In this document: one piece after another, positions 10,918 to 24,300 of the stretch
Layout of the letters: the number at the start of each line of letters is the position of its first letter
How positions within the stretch are numbered: the first letter of the stretch is position 1
Source: Branchiostoma floridae
Taxonomy: Eukaryota > Chordata > Leptocardii > Amphioxiformes > Branchiostomatidae
Direction of reading: 5' to 3'
Assembly: GCF_000003815.2 (NCBI RefSeq)
Contig: NC_049984.1
Span: forward strand, 1,919,186 to 1,983,185
Length of the DNA: 64,000 nt
The notes under the pieces: generated by a model
The model's database searches: none
The model's input: the letters and a program-made list of their open reading frames with translations, nothing else
Told to the model about the DNA's origin: nothing
Made by a program: the position numbers and the translations under genes

Positions 10918-11494
10918 GGAGGCTACGTACCATCCAGGAACGGAGCTAACTTGAGCCTGGTGTGGCGGAGGCGGGGTCTCTCTCCTAGTTCAAGACCGAA
11001 TGGATTGGGATGGCCCTGCTGCATTGAGTCGCCCATACACGTACTTGTACATATGTACACATGTATATACATTGTAATACTAACGCATTAAATTCATCTG
11101 TCTTCTACGTAGACGCAAATGAGCTGTTTATATTTTTCAGTGTGCCTTACCTTTATTCACCATTGTTTATATGTTCCAATTACTTGTTACTAACACCATG
11201 CACATTGCTAATAACCCCAGTAATCGGGGCTAAGCAGTATTAAGAAACCTTAAGCTTAATTTTTTTTTCTTTCAATACTTTTTTTTCAATGCACGTCCAG
11301 TGGAACTCCAGAGGAATGGGTTCGTCAGATGAATAAAACATAGGTTGAAAGTTGGACATCAGATTGCAGTTTGATAAGCTGACCCAAGCCATGAGTCCAT
11401 GACCCTAGCCATCCGGCCGTCACTGCCTCCGGCCTTCATATACACGCAGATACGAACCTCCGCCTACTCATGGCTTCGTGATTTTTTGGTTCTA

Positions 11495-11839
11495 TACAGT
11501 CAAACCTGTATTAGGGGCCACCTGTCCATAGTGGCCACTTTTTGTCGGTCCCTTGGGTATTTTATCTACAAGTTGCCACCTCTATACAGAGGCCACCGGT
11601 CTATAGTGGCCAAATTTGTCCGGTCCCTTGAGTGGCCGCTATAGACAGGTTTGACTGTACAGTCAAACCTGTATTAGGGGCCACCTCTACAGAGGGGCCA
11701 CCTGTTCATAGTGGCCACTTTTTGTCGGTCCCTTGGGTATTTTATCTACAAGTTGCCACCTCTATACAGAGGCCACCTGTCTATAGTGGCCAAATTTGTC
11801 CGGTCCCTTGAGTGGCCGCTATAGACAGGTTTGACTGTA
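11495..11839. mobile_element. Two abutting Tc1/mariner-like MITEs
   Basis: Two copies of a palindromic element (11497-11657 and 11660-11837) have perfect inverted ends CAGTCAAACCTGT. Each is flanked by TA (11495, 11658, 11838), the target-site signature of Tc1/mariner. They share the central TA, so one inserted exactly next to the other or the unit was duplicated. The second copy carries an extra ~17 bp near its left end. A related fragment lies at about 23688-23756. Confidence 0.85.
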
Positions 11840-12689
11840 CTTGTGAATAGATAGTAACAATATCGCTGCATTGTATCAATTATTGAAACATAATCCAAAA
11901 GGTGTCTCTACTCAGTGGATACGTTTCAAATGAATTCTATTTCTGCTTTCATGTTATACATTGAGACTAATTGTTTTTTATTTGATACTAACAGCAAAAA
12001 CTATGCAGGTTATATTTAGAAGTTATATGTTTCAAACCAATACGTCTTTGTCTATGAAACAGAAATAAGAATATCAATTTGACATCTGCGCCCTTCTGTA
12101 ATGTCTTATGAGAATTTAAGACGGAAGGCGCCAAAAAGTTTTACATTATTCAACAGTGTCAGATACGTGTGCGTGTAGAAAATGTGTTTTCAACTATTAA
12201 ACATACTTGCAATATTAATCAAAGGTCTCATGTAATTTGAAGCTATGGGCGATTGTAATACAACCATCAAATTTCATCACAACGATCTCCCTATTACATA
12301 CCATAAAATAGACCATTTATTACTGCGAAGTTGTATAACGAATTTGCAAAGTTATGTAAGTCAGTGCAACAGTATGTGATGGGGAAACAGAGAAGATTGG
12401 CAGCAGCTAATGAGACTTGTGGGTTGCTTCAGATCAAAGGGTTGGAGCGCTGCTAATGGGTAACGTACGGGGTCATTACTCAATATTCCGTACAGGGATT
12501 TTCACTCACGTCTGGAGTCTATGGGTAAACCTTAATTTTGTTTAAAAAGTTAGATCTTATGCAAAGATGGTGTAGTGTGACCATAACAAATATCACTGCA
12601 TCAACTGGTACGTTGTTTATGCCATCTCACACAGTTAGAACAATTAGATCTATTACCAGAACCACTTTTGTAGTTATGTCACACAACTA

Positions 12690-12890
12690 CAGCGAGTTAT
12701 GAAGCAATGCCAAAGACGATGCCATTAGCAATAGCACCGGGAATTGTAAATTGGGAATGCAAGCTTCAACGCACGGCAGCTATGTTGTACAACTTCAGCG
12801 AGATATGAAGCTAAGACCAGGCAATTGGTAATATCACCAGGAATTGATAGTTGTGAATACGAGCTCCAACGCACGGCAAACCTAACCTAG
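12690..12890. repeat. Two-copy tandem repeat, about 100 bp
   Basis: Two diverged copies share ACAACTxCAGCGAGxTATGAAG at the start and CAACGCACGGCA at the end, separated by roughly 100 bp. Confidence 0.7.
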
Positions 12891-13251
12891 ATACCCCGCC
12901 CTGAGGTTGCACTTTGCTTCCTTCCGGCCGTTGGCCCTCCCAATGGTGTTATCTTTAATGTCACATCCATATGTAGGGACATAAAAACTTCAAGTTCTTT
13001 TCTCACACTAGGAATTGCGTGGGTGGGTGTCACATCGCCACAAGTAACGGATATGACATATCTCTCCATCTGGAACTCCCTCTCCAACGCCGCAGGGAAA
13101 TATGCTACAGACAAAAACACCATCCGAGCAAAGACATGGATCGCATATTGATAGCAATTTGATGAAGAACTAAGCTTACTTTCGAAGATAATTTCATCAG
13201 CTTGGTAAAATATAGGATATTCTCCTATAATCTTGAACTAAGCTTAGCTTG

Positions 13252-13592
13252 TGCCGTTCAAGTAAAAAGGGGGGCTTGCGCTTCGAAGCCAGGCAGCTAG
13301 CCACAAATCCACTATAGATGACTTGGATTGCCCATGTCTTGTTCTTGGTCATAGTTACAAATTGAAAGTTAGCTTTCAGTCAGATCCCAAGTCAGTTACA
13401 GCCTACTATAGTACTACTCTAATAGTAGCGTTCAAGTAAAGAGAGCAGCTTGCGCTCTAAGCCAAGCAGCTAACCATAAATCCACTGTAGATGACTTGGG
13501 TTATCCATGTCTTGTTCTTTTTCATAGTTACAAATTGAAAGTTCGTTTGCAGTCAAGTGCCAAGTCAGTTACAGCCTACCATAGTACTATAA
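13252..13592. repeat. Two-copy tandem repeat, about 175 bp
   Basis: Copies at about 13252-13427 and 13429-13592 both run from GTTCAAGTAAA, through ATCCACTxTAGATGACTTGG and CATGTCTTGTTCTT, to AAGTCAGTTACAGCCTAC. Divergence is moderate, about 85 percent identity by eye. Confidence 0.8.
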
Positions 13593-14080
13593 ATGCAAAT
13601 CACCTCAGCGCTTGCCGAGTAATTGGCACCGAGCATAAGGTTTCAATTTGCGCTTGGATCCAGATTGAGGCAACAAGTTGTCAGAGCCACCTGTTGTCAA
13701 GTAACAGATGAACCGGACGTGTCGAGAATTCTTTATAACCTTTGTACTCGTAACGTAGTTGTTTTGCTAAGTTAGGCTTAGGTTCCATTTCCGAATTGGG
13801 CCCCGGCTGGGATGTTTGCGGAAGCGAAAAATAAAAGTGTTTACCAAGGAATTTAAAGAAATTATGCTCCTGACTAACCTTTTTTTTTACGTTCTGTGTA
13901 TTTTGTTTCCTATCTTATCATATTTTTTTTTCGTTTTCGAAAGCTACCCGGCCGGGCCCCGAGTTGGGAATTGGGACCCAGGCCTAAGAAGGCTGCCTAT
14001 TAACTCCCCGTTTGAAGAACTGAAAATTCTAGGTCCTGTCCTTGGTGCTGAATTTAAAATGATGCAGTGGAAAACGCGCT

Positions 14081-14116
14081 GTAACGTTAGCAAAAGCTTT
14101 CTTTTGCTAACGTTAC
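14081..14116. repeat. Perfect 16-bp hairpin
   Basis: GTAACGTTAGCAAAAG is followed after CTTT by its exact complement. It may be the core of a decayed foldback element. Confidence 0.9.
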
Positions 14117-15229
14117 AAATTCCATTAAAAAAGAATCTTAATCTTAAAGTTACATTACATCTTAAAAATCCTAATCTCAAAATAAACACGGCTTGATTTT
14201 TGAAACAGCAATATACTCGTATCTAGCCATGCAAAACAATAGTTCATCGATGATGTTGTTATCATTGAAGTAATGGGCTGAATGTTTTTTACCAGGCATA
14301 ATGGCCGTGTGGAGGGTTAGACACCCGAAATTTAAGAAGCAACGCACAGTCCGGACATTTCTTGGATGGGAGACCACTCAAGGACGACCAAATGCTGTAG
14401 CCGGACCAAGAATTTCACGAAATTGTCTTTCGGAATGGCCGTAAAACGGGGGTCCCGTGTTTACGTTTGAGGAGGTGCCTCGAGCACGTATCAGCCTCAT
14501 TACTCACACTTTGGGTACCTAATGGCTGCAAGTAATTCGACAGATGAATTATAACATGTATACATATATGTATTTAGGTTATACTTGGGCCGACATAACG
14601 GAGACTACAGGTGGTCCAGACCAGTCCGTATTTTTCCCGTATTGCACGGGCTTCGACGTTGTTTTTGCACGGGCTTCCATTGAATAATTAAAAACCACCT
14701 GTTGCTAAATAACATCGGATGAACTGAACGTTTCGAGAACTCGTTATTAAAACCGTTTGAATGCTGCTGGTCTATTAGGTCAGAATCTTCTTGCGACGCT
14801 CTCCGTTTGAGGGGCCGAAAATGTAAGGCCCTGTCCTTGGTGCTGATTTTGGTGTAATACTTAGTACTGAAGTTGGCAGGATGCAATGGAAACCACACTG
14901 TATCTAGGCACTGGGTTACATTTCAGAGTTGATTCATAAAATTACATAATAACAAGGCAAAGTCTTAGTAATATCAATGTACTCATCTTTTTTTGAAAAG
15001 ACACAAACCAAGTTCATGTGTATATATCTAGAACACGATTGTATGTTTGAGATGTATGTATGAAATTGAACTATTCCGTGAATGATAATGTACGCGTACG
15101 TATAACTGTGCTAGTATGTAGTCTTATCCCATATTACATATTCTCCTGTTGAGTAGGCTTCTTGTATTGTTGCTAAGTACTTGATATTGTCATATATTGT
15201 ATCGTTTATGAAGGTTAGACATCCAGGGA

Positions 15230-15660
15230 AATTATGTTCTTTGAAATCCTCACTAGCCACGAACCACAAAATGTGTACAATTCCTTCATACCAGTTAATT
15301 CATCCCACATGTATAATACTAGATTTTCTGTATCCAACAACTTCAGACTACCCAAACCTAAAACAAACAGTGGAAAACGTACCTTCCTGTACCGAGCAAT
15401 TATGCTCTGGAACTCATTGCCATCTAACATTAAGTCACTGTATACACTGTCCAGTTTCAAACAAGCCATCTCAAACATTGTCATCTAGACCTCTGACCTC
15501 TAGACACTATGCTCTATTGTAAATACTTTGCGATTGTTGTATTTTAAAAAAATGTATGTATTCATGTTGATTGTAATGTTGATTCATGTTGATTGAACCT
15601 TGGAAGATTAGCCCTTAAGGGCTAAAAGGTATCTTAATAAACAACAAATAAACAACAACA
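15230..15660 (+). mobile_element. 3' fragment of a non-LTR retrotransposon (reverse-transcriptase C-terminus)
   Basis: An open frame at 15234-15488 has the hallmark C-terminal motif of CR1/L2-like reverse-transcriptase ORFs: YNTR, then PKPKTNSGKR, then LWNSLP and a closing FKxxI. A stop follows. A short 3' region then ends in an inverted GCCCTTAAGGGC motif and an AATAAACAACAAATAAACAAC tail in pieces. The 5' part of the element is absent, as expected for 5'-truncated insertion. It is not functional. Confidence 0.8.
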
Positions 15661-15694
15661 ATATTGAAATATAATTCCATCTCTACATGTACAA

Positions 15695-15760
15695 CTGGAT
15701 TAAAAAATGAGTTCTACTTCCGGATGTTTCGAGTGACATCCATCACCCTTCTTCTTCATA
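15695..15760 (+). repeat. Dispersed repeat fragment (second copy at about 24440-24530)
   Basis: The segment around TACTTCCGGATGTTTCGAGTG and ACATCCATCACCCTTCTTC is nearly the same as at 24467-24510. The family is unidentified. Confidence 0.7.
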
Positions 15761-16842
15761 CATTGTATCGTATGCAGTCATTGCTGCGCTATCAAGTCGT
15801 CATAAAAATGCTTCTACATGATGAGATTTGGCGGTTAGGAAAATTGTTTGATCCCAGTAACCACGAGGCCATGTTACTCGGCGTTTTTGTGCCAGCCTTT
15901 TGAAATTACCCGACTCGTAACTACGTTACATTGCTTTGATTACATTTTCAATCCTACAAATTTGGGGCTGCGTCTCGCCGGTTTTTAATCTAGCATGCAT
16001 AATGTGCCCCACATTTTTTGAACCCATAAGATGAAACCCATAAGATGAAACCACAAAGGTGAAAAGGATTTAAACTACTTGTATCAGAAGATGAATCTAA
16101 ACCATTTTGCGTCTCAACCGTACGCTTCTATTACAAGTAAGCTTACGGAGTACGCCATTTATTGAATGTTAACACAGTTGTAACTATGACAAATACCCTT
16201 GAAAATTGTCGAAAATCTTGTGACAAATACACTTGTACATTGTCGATATAAAATAGCTTGCCTTCCCATACTCAAAATTCACCCTATCCCATTGAATCTC
16301 CAGGTATTAGTTTGTAAATAAAAATATGCCAAAGGCCACGGACCTTATGAATCACGCAAATATCCCACCATTTACAACTCTATTGCGACATTGGGTTTAC
16401 AAATTGAGGGCTTTTGGACGTTTCCTTAAAACACGATCAACACTGTACCGAACAAATACCCAGATAATGGCCCAAAGAAAGCCTGGCTCTTATAGAGTCT
16501 GGTTCAATCAGTATGACCCTCCCTTGGGCCCTTCTCTTTCGATCAATACCATCAATCTGCCTGCCGCGGGCTGTTCCAAGTACCACCAATAGGGGTGGGC
16601 AGCCTGTCTTTAAGGAAGGTCGTTGAACCGCCATTAAGAGCACCATATTTGGAACCAACTGATGCTTTGCAACAGCCAATCACAGCGGACGTTGTTCCGA
16701 GTGATGTCACTCCTACACGAGTTAAAAACAGACCTGGTCGCAGTCCGCTGAGCAGATCTTCTCGGCGCCTCGGTGGTTGAACCGTTCTTGTTTTCTTCTT
16801 AGTCTTCACGGAGTCGGTTCGTATATTATATTATCCAAGAAA

Positions 16843-18271
16843 ATGGCTGAGGGACAGAAGGGGAAATCATTCCTGGACAAATATCCGGTCTTCTTCAAAA
16901 TGTCCAGTCACCAGTTTGCCGAGATCTGGCAGCACTTCGACGCTGATGGTAAGAAAACAATCTTCTCAATTTTCTGTATATAAGAAAGCATATCTGTTCG
17001 TTCTGAACGCCACCAGTTGGCAACAATGTTTTGCTTCGTGATATGTGAAGACCTTGATATTACCACCAACGAAGCGGCTGCAGCGCGCTCTAATATAAAA
17101 ATCAATACGGCCCGTCTGTCGTCAATATGGGACACTTCGGTGTAGATTCTCGCAACGCAGAAATAACGCGTACGTACGCGTCTTTACAATGACTGACATA
17201 TTGGCGGAGAAACCTTACAAAATCACAGCACTTCTGGCGTCGCGGGTGTACATTTTCTGTGTAGATTCTCTGTGAAGAATCTGTGTACTAGATTCTTGCA
17301 ACATAGAAATAACGCGTACGCTTTTTTACAATGAGTGACATATTGACGGAATATTCAGAGAAAAACATCGCATTTCCGGCATCGTACGGTGTGTGTTCAA
17401 TACAGACTAAGCCGCGGCGTAGGTTTAATGCGATGTATTTATGTGTATCTACAAAGCGCCAACAAAAGAGTGGCATCGCACGCGATTCTGTTAGCAGGTG
17501 TTACAAGTAAATACATGTATTGGAAACCAGTGTATAGCGGTGTTTTCCCATTGAAAACGTTGATCTGGTAGGAAAGGAAGGGAACATAAAGTGGATTCTC
17601 ACTGCACTTGGGGCATCGGTGCGGCACTGCGGGGTTCATAGATGACTCAACGAATGTCAGAGATAAGGAACAATTTTCTTCCGTTTTGTGTATTTTGTTG
17701 TCTTCTAAGCTAATAAGGGATACGTTTACGTATTACGCAATATCTAAATTATTAAAAAATTTAAAAATAACAAAGCAGTGACCGAACCCCGCAGTGCCGC
17801 ACCGGTGCCACAAGTGCAGTGAGATACCACCTTTAGTGATCCCCGACGTATTATCCATCAACGAAGAACAATTTGCAAGATGAAAACATAAAACAGGAAC
17901 TGGCCTATAGAGTTCTACCACTGTATATAACGTTATGAAGAATGGGGGTTGATACGCCCAGAGAGATTTCACAAAGTAATCAAAGACCAAATCTAATCCG
18001 AACAAGATTCCCTGATGACGCATCCCCGCCCAATCTCGTTCTAAAGCGATTACAGTATTGTGTGGGTCTGGTATTAGATGAGGTTTACATCATTTCAAAT
18101 GGGGTTACGGGAGGTCTAAGCCAATGTTGATTTATATTTCTCGTCTGCAGCAAAGTGATGGGATTACTTTTGATTGCTTTACATTGTTATTTTTCATATA
18201 TTGTAATTGGTAACCTGGCTTCTGCATTGCAAGACGTTTGTTCCTTGTATTCTTATTCAAAGACACCCACA

Positions 18272-18347
<76 letters not shown>

Positions 18348-21300
18348 GAGAGAGAGAGACAGACAGACAGAGAGACACAGAGAGAGAGAGAGGGGGGGGG
18401 GGATTTTGTAATTTTGCAATTTGTAAATTCACAATTACTTTAAACAGATTCAGATCCGAAAATTGATCATCTTGTCTTGAAGATCTAAAAATAAGCTCTC
18501 AGTCTTAAGGTTCGCTACAAAAAGGGAAAGTGCTCCTGAAAGTAACAGGTGTTTTGGACTGGAGCTGCATGAAGTTCATTTGCATACTGACCGCCTGTCA
18601 ACAACACGTCCTTTCTTTTGTTGGGGCTTTACCGAGACTCAAAAGGTCTGTCAAAACCACCTGTGATCAAAATAGGCTGAAGTATGGACCCCACATTGTG
18701 TGACAGAAGATTTCGCCCGACACGCATAGATTGCTCAGTAGGGGGCTTTCGGCTCACCGTGTTGTTTTGACACTAGCTTTTGATCTCTAATTTTAGGGAT
18801 CAGTCTTCTTTTTTCCAAAAGATGATAGAAGATCCAGATCGCTTTGATTTTTTTGTTTACCTTCTTCTCCAGCTCCATTGAGCAAACATATTGTACCGCC
18901 CAGCACTGTTTTGATATAGAAGCTTACCAATGAGCTTTCATTGTTTCATTGGGCTTACTCGTGTATGGGTTAAACTAAAACTTCAAAACTTCAGCTTTGA
19001 TTTCTTTGTTTATCTTTTTCTTCAGCTCCTCCATTGAGCAACAATATACCGCCTAGCTCTGATTGCTCTAATTGTAGATCACTCATGCATGGTTCCATCT
19101 AAATCAATCAAAGAAAATCTGCTTATGTAACAATAATAGTGAAGCAGACCGTGAAAACACACTAAGAGGAAGCATTTGCAATATCCTCCAGGCGTTCAAT
19201 GTGTTAACGTACGGATGAACTAACGTTGAATAACGTCGGCGGTCCCTAACCACATGTGTTATGTGCATGTTTACAGGTAAGGTAATAGCAGTGACATGCA
19301 GCGTTACCATTTGTTTGGTTTGTTCTCATATTTCTTCATATCCTCTTATTTGATTACTCATAAATGGATTATGATATATCGCATGTCCTGTCATTTTTAC
19401 AGTAGCATAAATGAATAAGAATAACCTCATTGTAAGCCAAAGAACACGTCTATTCTTTAGTCATGCATCTGTATATATAACAGGTATAGCCGATATAGCA
19501 GCCCTTTGGCGTAACACACGCAGCGTGTCAGCAGCTGGTTATATTACACTGAACTACCTGTCACACTTACATGTAGCTTATGCACATCTAGCTATATGAT
19601 AAAGCTTTTTAATAATGATGCTCTTGTACTTCTTGGTGGCAACAAGTAGGGGGATGAGAATTATTAACTTTATAAAAAGAATGCTATTCTACGGTAGACC
19701 CAGTAAATCGAAGTTCTGTCTCGTTCCTTCCACCTTCAGACATCAGAAATGAACCATCCCCGATGGATTGAAGTACTGTCGCGTTCCTTCCCACCTGCAA
19801 ACATTAGGAATGAACCATCCCCGATGGATTGCGGCTGTCTGCAGAGATTGCTTGGTCGTGACATTTAAACCCTTTTCATTTGACATAAAAGCCCGCTCGG
19901 TTCCAGTTTAATGACAGAGGATGAAGTAAATGATACAGAACACCTCCCACGTAAGCCACAGATAACCATTGTATGTACCATATGCTACATTCGCTATGAC
20001 ATTCAACACATGATACATTGTATTTGACGTGACACAGGATATGGCCATTAGAACTTCCTCCCCACCGATCAACTGTCTCGACCAATTACGGAAATGAGAT
20101 TTCTTTTTGTACCATTACGCCTAGATTTCTCTTGAAACCCATTGGATAATGGCGTCTTTCCGTCCAATGACAACCCGAGGGATCACACGAAGCGACAGTG
20201 GGTCCCCGGTTGGGTTGTCTTAAAAGTTTGATAGACATGAAACAGGTTTGATTGAAGAGGAGCTTTTTTGTGAATATGTAAGTAGAACTAATTCATTGCG
20301 TTTGTCTCAATACCTGAGCTGACAAATGGAACGATTTGATTTTTAAAGAACTCATTTTTATAGAGGTACCAATCTCATAGAAGCAGATAGTAGATGGACA
20401 TATTACTGACACCTCTAGTATCTGAAAACAAATATATTAAATAACACTACTATCTTTTGGATTTAACACACTGCAATACATGGGAGTCAAATCATTCTCT
20501 TCGCCAAGAAGAGTATGAGATTGCTTGACTTGGGTCTGTATGTAGGTCAACAGCATATAACTCGAGAAATTGTGAATGGAACTTTGTGATTTTTGGTAGG
20601 TGTGTAGCAGTTGTCGAAAGGAATGCCAAGTTTGAAAACGGTTTACCTGGCGTTTTCCTACGGTACTGCAGCGAGCTTGGTATGTTTTTTGCGGTTTGTT
20701 TTTGGCAGCATAAGTCAAAATCTAGCTGGGCGATTTTCACGAAACTTGGTAGGTGTGTAGCGGTTTTGGAGAGGAAGGCCAAGTGCGAAAATGGTTTACC
20801 TGGCTCTTACCTATGGTGCTGTAGCGGGATTTGTATGTAAGTGCGTTTGTCTGTAAGCAAGATAACTCAAGAACCCTTGAATGGATCCTGATTATATTTG
20901 TTAGGTGGATTGAGGTTAGGAAAACGAAGGTCAAGTTCGATAATGGGCACCCTAGTGGCTGCCTAAGGTACTGCAGCAAAACTTTTAATTTTGGCACTTC
21001 GTGTTCTGGACATGCTGTGGTCATGATTTTTGAGTGGTAGATAGCCCTTGAAACAGAGAGTAAGTGCTGTGAGTTTGGACCCCCTAGCGGCTTTTTGGGA
21101 ACTGCAGGCACCGATTTCCGTTCAAACTTTGGATGAGGATAACTTGAGAACGTGTAAACAGATCATCAGGATTTTCGGTATGTAGATAGAATGAGTGATG
21201 ACTTATACAATGTAATACTAATTATGCAAATCAGTAGCTTATTTGCATAATTAATGAGGAAAGTTCATAAATCCATGCCAACAGCATATAACTCAAGAAG

Positions 21301-24300
21301 CTGTGTATGGATTTTCATGATATTTAGTATTTGAGTAGCGGCTGCGGAAAGGAAGGTTGTGTTCGAAAATAGTTGACGTAGCATTTTCCGTTAGGACGGT
21401 AACGGGCCGAGTGTGTGCGTCCTTTTGTTTGTGGAATGCATAACTCGAGAAGCCTTGAAAAAATCCTGATGATATTTGGTAGGTGGGTAGGGGTCAGGAA
21501 AACGAAGATAAATTATGATAGTGGGCCCCCTAGCGGCTTCCTAAGGTACTGCAGCAAAACTTATTAACAGAAATAAACTGTGCTCTATATATCTCATTTT
21601 GACCTATATCTATGGACACAGCTGTTATACAGATGGTTTGCTGGAGGACGCCCTTACACTGGGGACAAAGTCTAAATTGACAAGCATGAAATTCTGATTG
21701 ACCAGGGATGCTACCAGGTCATCTGTCAGGTCACAGTCTGGTTTTGGTAATGTTTGTGTGTTTGTGAGGAACAATAAGACCTTAAAGTCTTAAATAAAGG
21801 CATGATTATTTGGCGAAGAGATGGGTTCGTTGAACTCTAGTTGCCTTTGAAAGTATGTTCCTTGGATTCGCGGTGTCAGCATAATTGTTACAAGAAAGAA
21901 AATGGTCCAAGACATGTATTCAAAACAAACCTGTTACCATGCTTGTGTTTTGTATTCTAGTTTGCTGAATCCCTTGTCACACCCATTTTACCTCGCCGTT
22001 GTCGTCTAACTCATTAGTTTTCCTCTGTTTGCCGCTTGTGTATTACAAGACGGGTCGGTGGTGTGTTCTACTCAACCTGTTGGCGCCAGCTGCAAATTGA
22101 CTGATCATAATTTTGCTCGCGGAAACGACCACCTGTACAGTCAGGGGACATAATGCTGCATACATGAACAACTGGCATATATGACACCCAGTCGCCCTGA
22201 TGACTATCGTGTTGAATGAATCAGCGTCTCTCTCTCTCTCTCTCTCTCTCTTTCTCCCTCTGTCTCTCTCTCTCGTTCTATATGTGCGTATGTTTCTACC
22301 TATATCTGTCCATCTTTCTCTGTCTCTTTCCCTCTCTGCCATTGCGAATGAATCAGTATCTCCCTCCTCTCTCTCTTATGTCCAAGCAGATCCTATGGTA
22401 GCCTTTCTCATTTTCTACCTGGTACAAAACGATACGTATCCATTTTGGAACGAACACAATAGACAGATTTTCTACAATTACAAACTTAGGTGCTACATTC
22501 ATTATTGTATTATCAAGCCGTTGTCCACTGTTCATTGTGCTTGTCGAAAAGAGCCAAGGGAATTTCTCCGGTACAATGAAGCTGTGAATACTGTACGTTG
22601 CGTCTTTCTTCTCTGTCACGACCAGTGGAAGACTAGCTCCACAGTGAGCTAAAACTGGATCGAGACCACTTTCCTTTCCTTATTATGTTCCTTAATGTGA
22701 TTTACCAGGCTGAGTGAAAATGAGTACCTCGCTATATCACAAGTGTATTACATGTATATTAAATGTGATTGAGATCAGATTTACCATTCCGCGCACCTTT
22801 CCTGTGTTGCCAGGGAGCGGCCATATCGAGGGGAACGAGCTGGATAACCTGTTCAAGGAGCTGCTGCAGAAGCTGGGCAGTACCGACGTGAGTATGATGG
22901 TAGTTATATACTACAAGCCAATCACGTTGCCGCCTATGCCCAAGAGGCAACGTCATTGGCTGGTAATGTCCCCTCGGACAAGAGGAGGGGAAGTATCTGA
23001 TTGGCTGACGGCCATATGACGAATCCCTATACTACGTTTCATTATTATCTACATGTATATTATGTTTTATTACTATCTAGTTTCTGCGGAGGAACGATGA
23101 AGATCCGCATATCCTTCTGCCCCCTGCATGTTTTCTTTTGATTCTGTGCTATCATTTTCTTTTGATTGTTGAATATGTGATGATAAACGCATCAAATCAA
23201 GACAGCACTTAAGAAATAAAGATTTGTTTTCTTTTATCGCGGTTTAAAGACACTCTGACAGATTGTCAACACAAAGGTGTTGGAGAGGTGGCTGCTATAG
23301 ACTATTTCTTAAAGTATATTCCACCATACTATTCCAAACACCCAAACCCGCACAAGTTCCTTGAAATAATAAACTGCCCTACTTTACACATCTCCAGACA
23401 ATTGGCAAAATTTATCCAGCTAGCAACTGTTGTTAGAGAAAAGCAGCTGATGAGAGCTCCGTGATTGTTTGACTTTATGTGCGTTGTTGTTGTATATATT
23501 GTTTTTATTATTGTTTCTCATGTGTTTCTGTCTGTCATTGTGGTGATTTTAATATTGTTACTCCTATGGTTTCTTTTCATTGTGATTGTTATATTTTATG
23601 TTAATGTTGTTGCTATGGACATTTTTTGTCTTAAAGCAAATAAATAAAGTTCAAAGTAAAGTTAAAGCTTAGGTAAAAGGTAAAAATCCAAGGGACAGAC
23701 AAAATGTGGCCACTATGGCCAGGTCGCTATTCAAAATATGGACCAATACAGGTTTGACTATTATGTTATGTAACGTTATGTATACAATATCAGTTGTTAT
23801 GACAAGCACAACGTTAACATAACTTTCAGCCGATACTTTGATTGCAAGAATCTGGACCAGCATTCGAGAGCACTCATATAGTGATAGAAGTAGACATATA
23901 TATATATAAAGCCAAAATGTGCCGCATTCTATACCTTTCAATACAGAATGAATGGCCTTGTTCAATGGTTTGGCTAAAAGGTCTGAAGTTGTGACGTTAA
24001 AAGCTTTTATGGCACCTTTCACAATGGTTCTGGTCGACATGCATTACTCAGGGGACGGGGCTGGTTTGGTGTGTGATTAATTATTTACAGTGCGGTTTAC
24101 CGGCAGGCCTTGACCCGAGATGACCTTTTCATTAAATGCCACACATTTATCTCACTGTCATATACAATAGAAACAAAATATAGAGTCACGCAATTTTTTT
24201 TTCATATTGAAGCAAGATTATTGTAACATAGGCAATGACGATGATAGAATTGTGTTAAAAAAGCGAAGGGAACCCATGAGGTTATGTTGAAGTTTGTAAC

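Larger units (their letters stand above)
9670..16842. other. Gene-free interval between the MYND gene and SCGN
   Basis: No exon with good splice sites is visible. The interval holds retroelement tails (9788-9880 and 15230-15660), foldback or MITE copies (10821-10917, 11497-11837), tandem duplications (12690-12880, 13252-13592), a perfect hairpin (14081-14116) and dispersed repeat fragments. Segments at 13690-13730 and 14018-14085 recur at 14693-14750 and 14810-14893. Confidence 0.55.
16949..22813 (+). other. SCGN intron 1
   Basis: A 5.9-kb intron. It contains a TA/GA microsatellite (18277-18395), a dispersed repeat (19480-19590; related to 40847-40975), a two-copy 76-bp repeat (19690-19840), a degenerate tandem array (20550-21560), a TC microsatellite (22228-22275) and a repeat segment (22509-22640) shared with 33650-33850. 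No extra exon was recognised. Confidence 0.7.

Noticed and set aside
12887-13123. 78-codon minus-strand frame, possibly a retroelement fragment
   Set aside because: I could not match it to any reverse-transcriptase or other motif, so there is no basis for a call.
18132-18443. Open frames on both strands over the TA/GA microsatellite
   Set aside because: Ser-Leu and Arg-Glu runs from a simple repeat, with no flanking coding signal.
22200-22652. 150-codon plus-strand frame
   Set aside because: It starts in a TC microsatellite and continues into a dispersed repeat; no domain or splice support.
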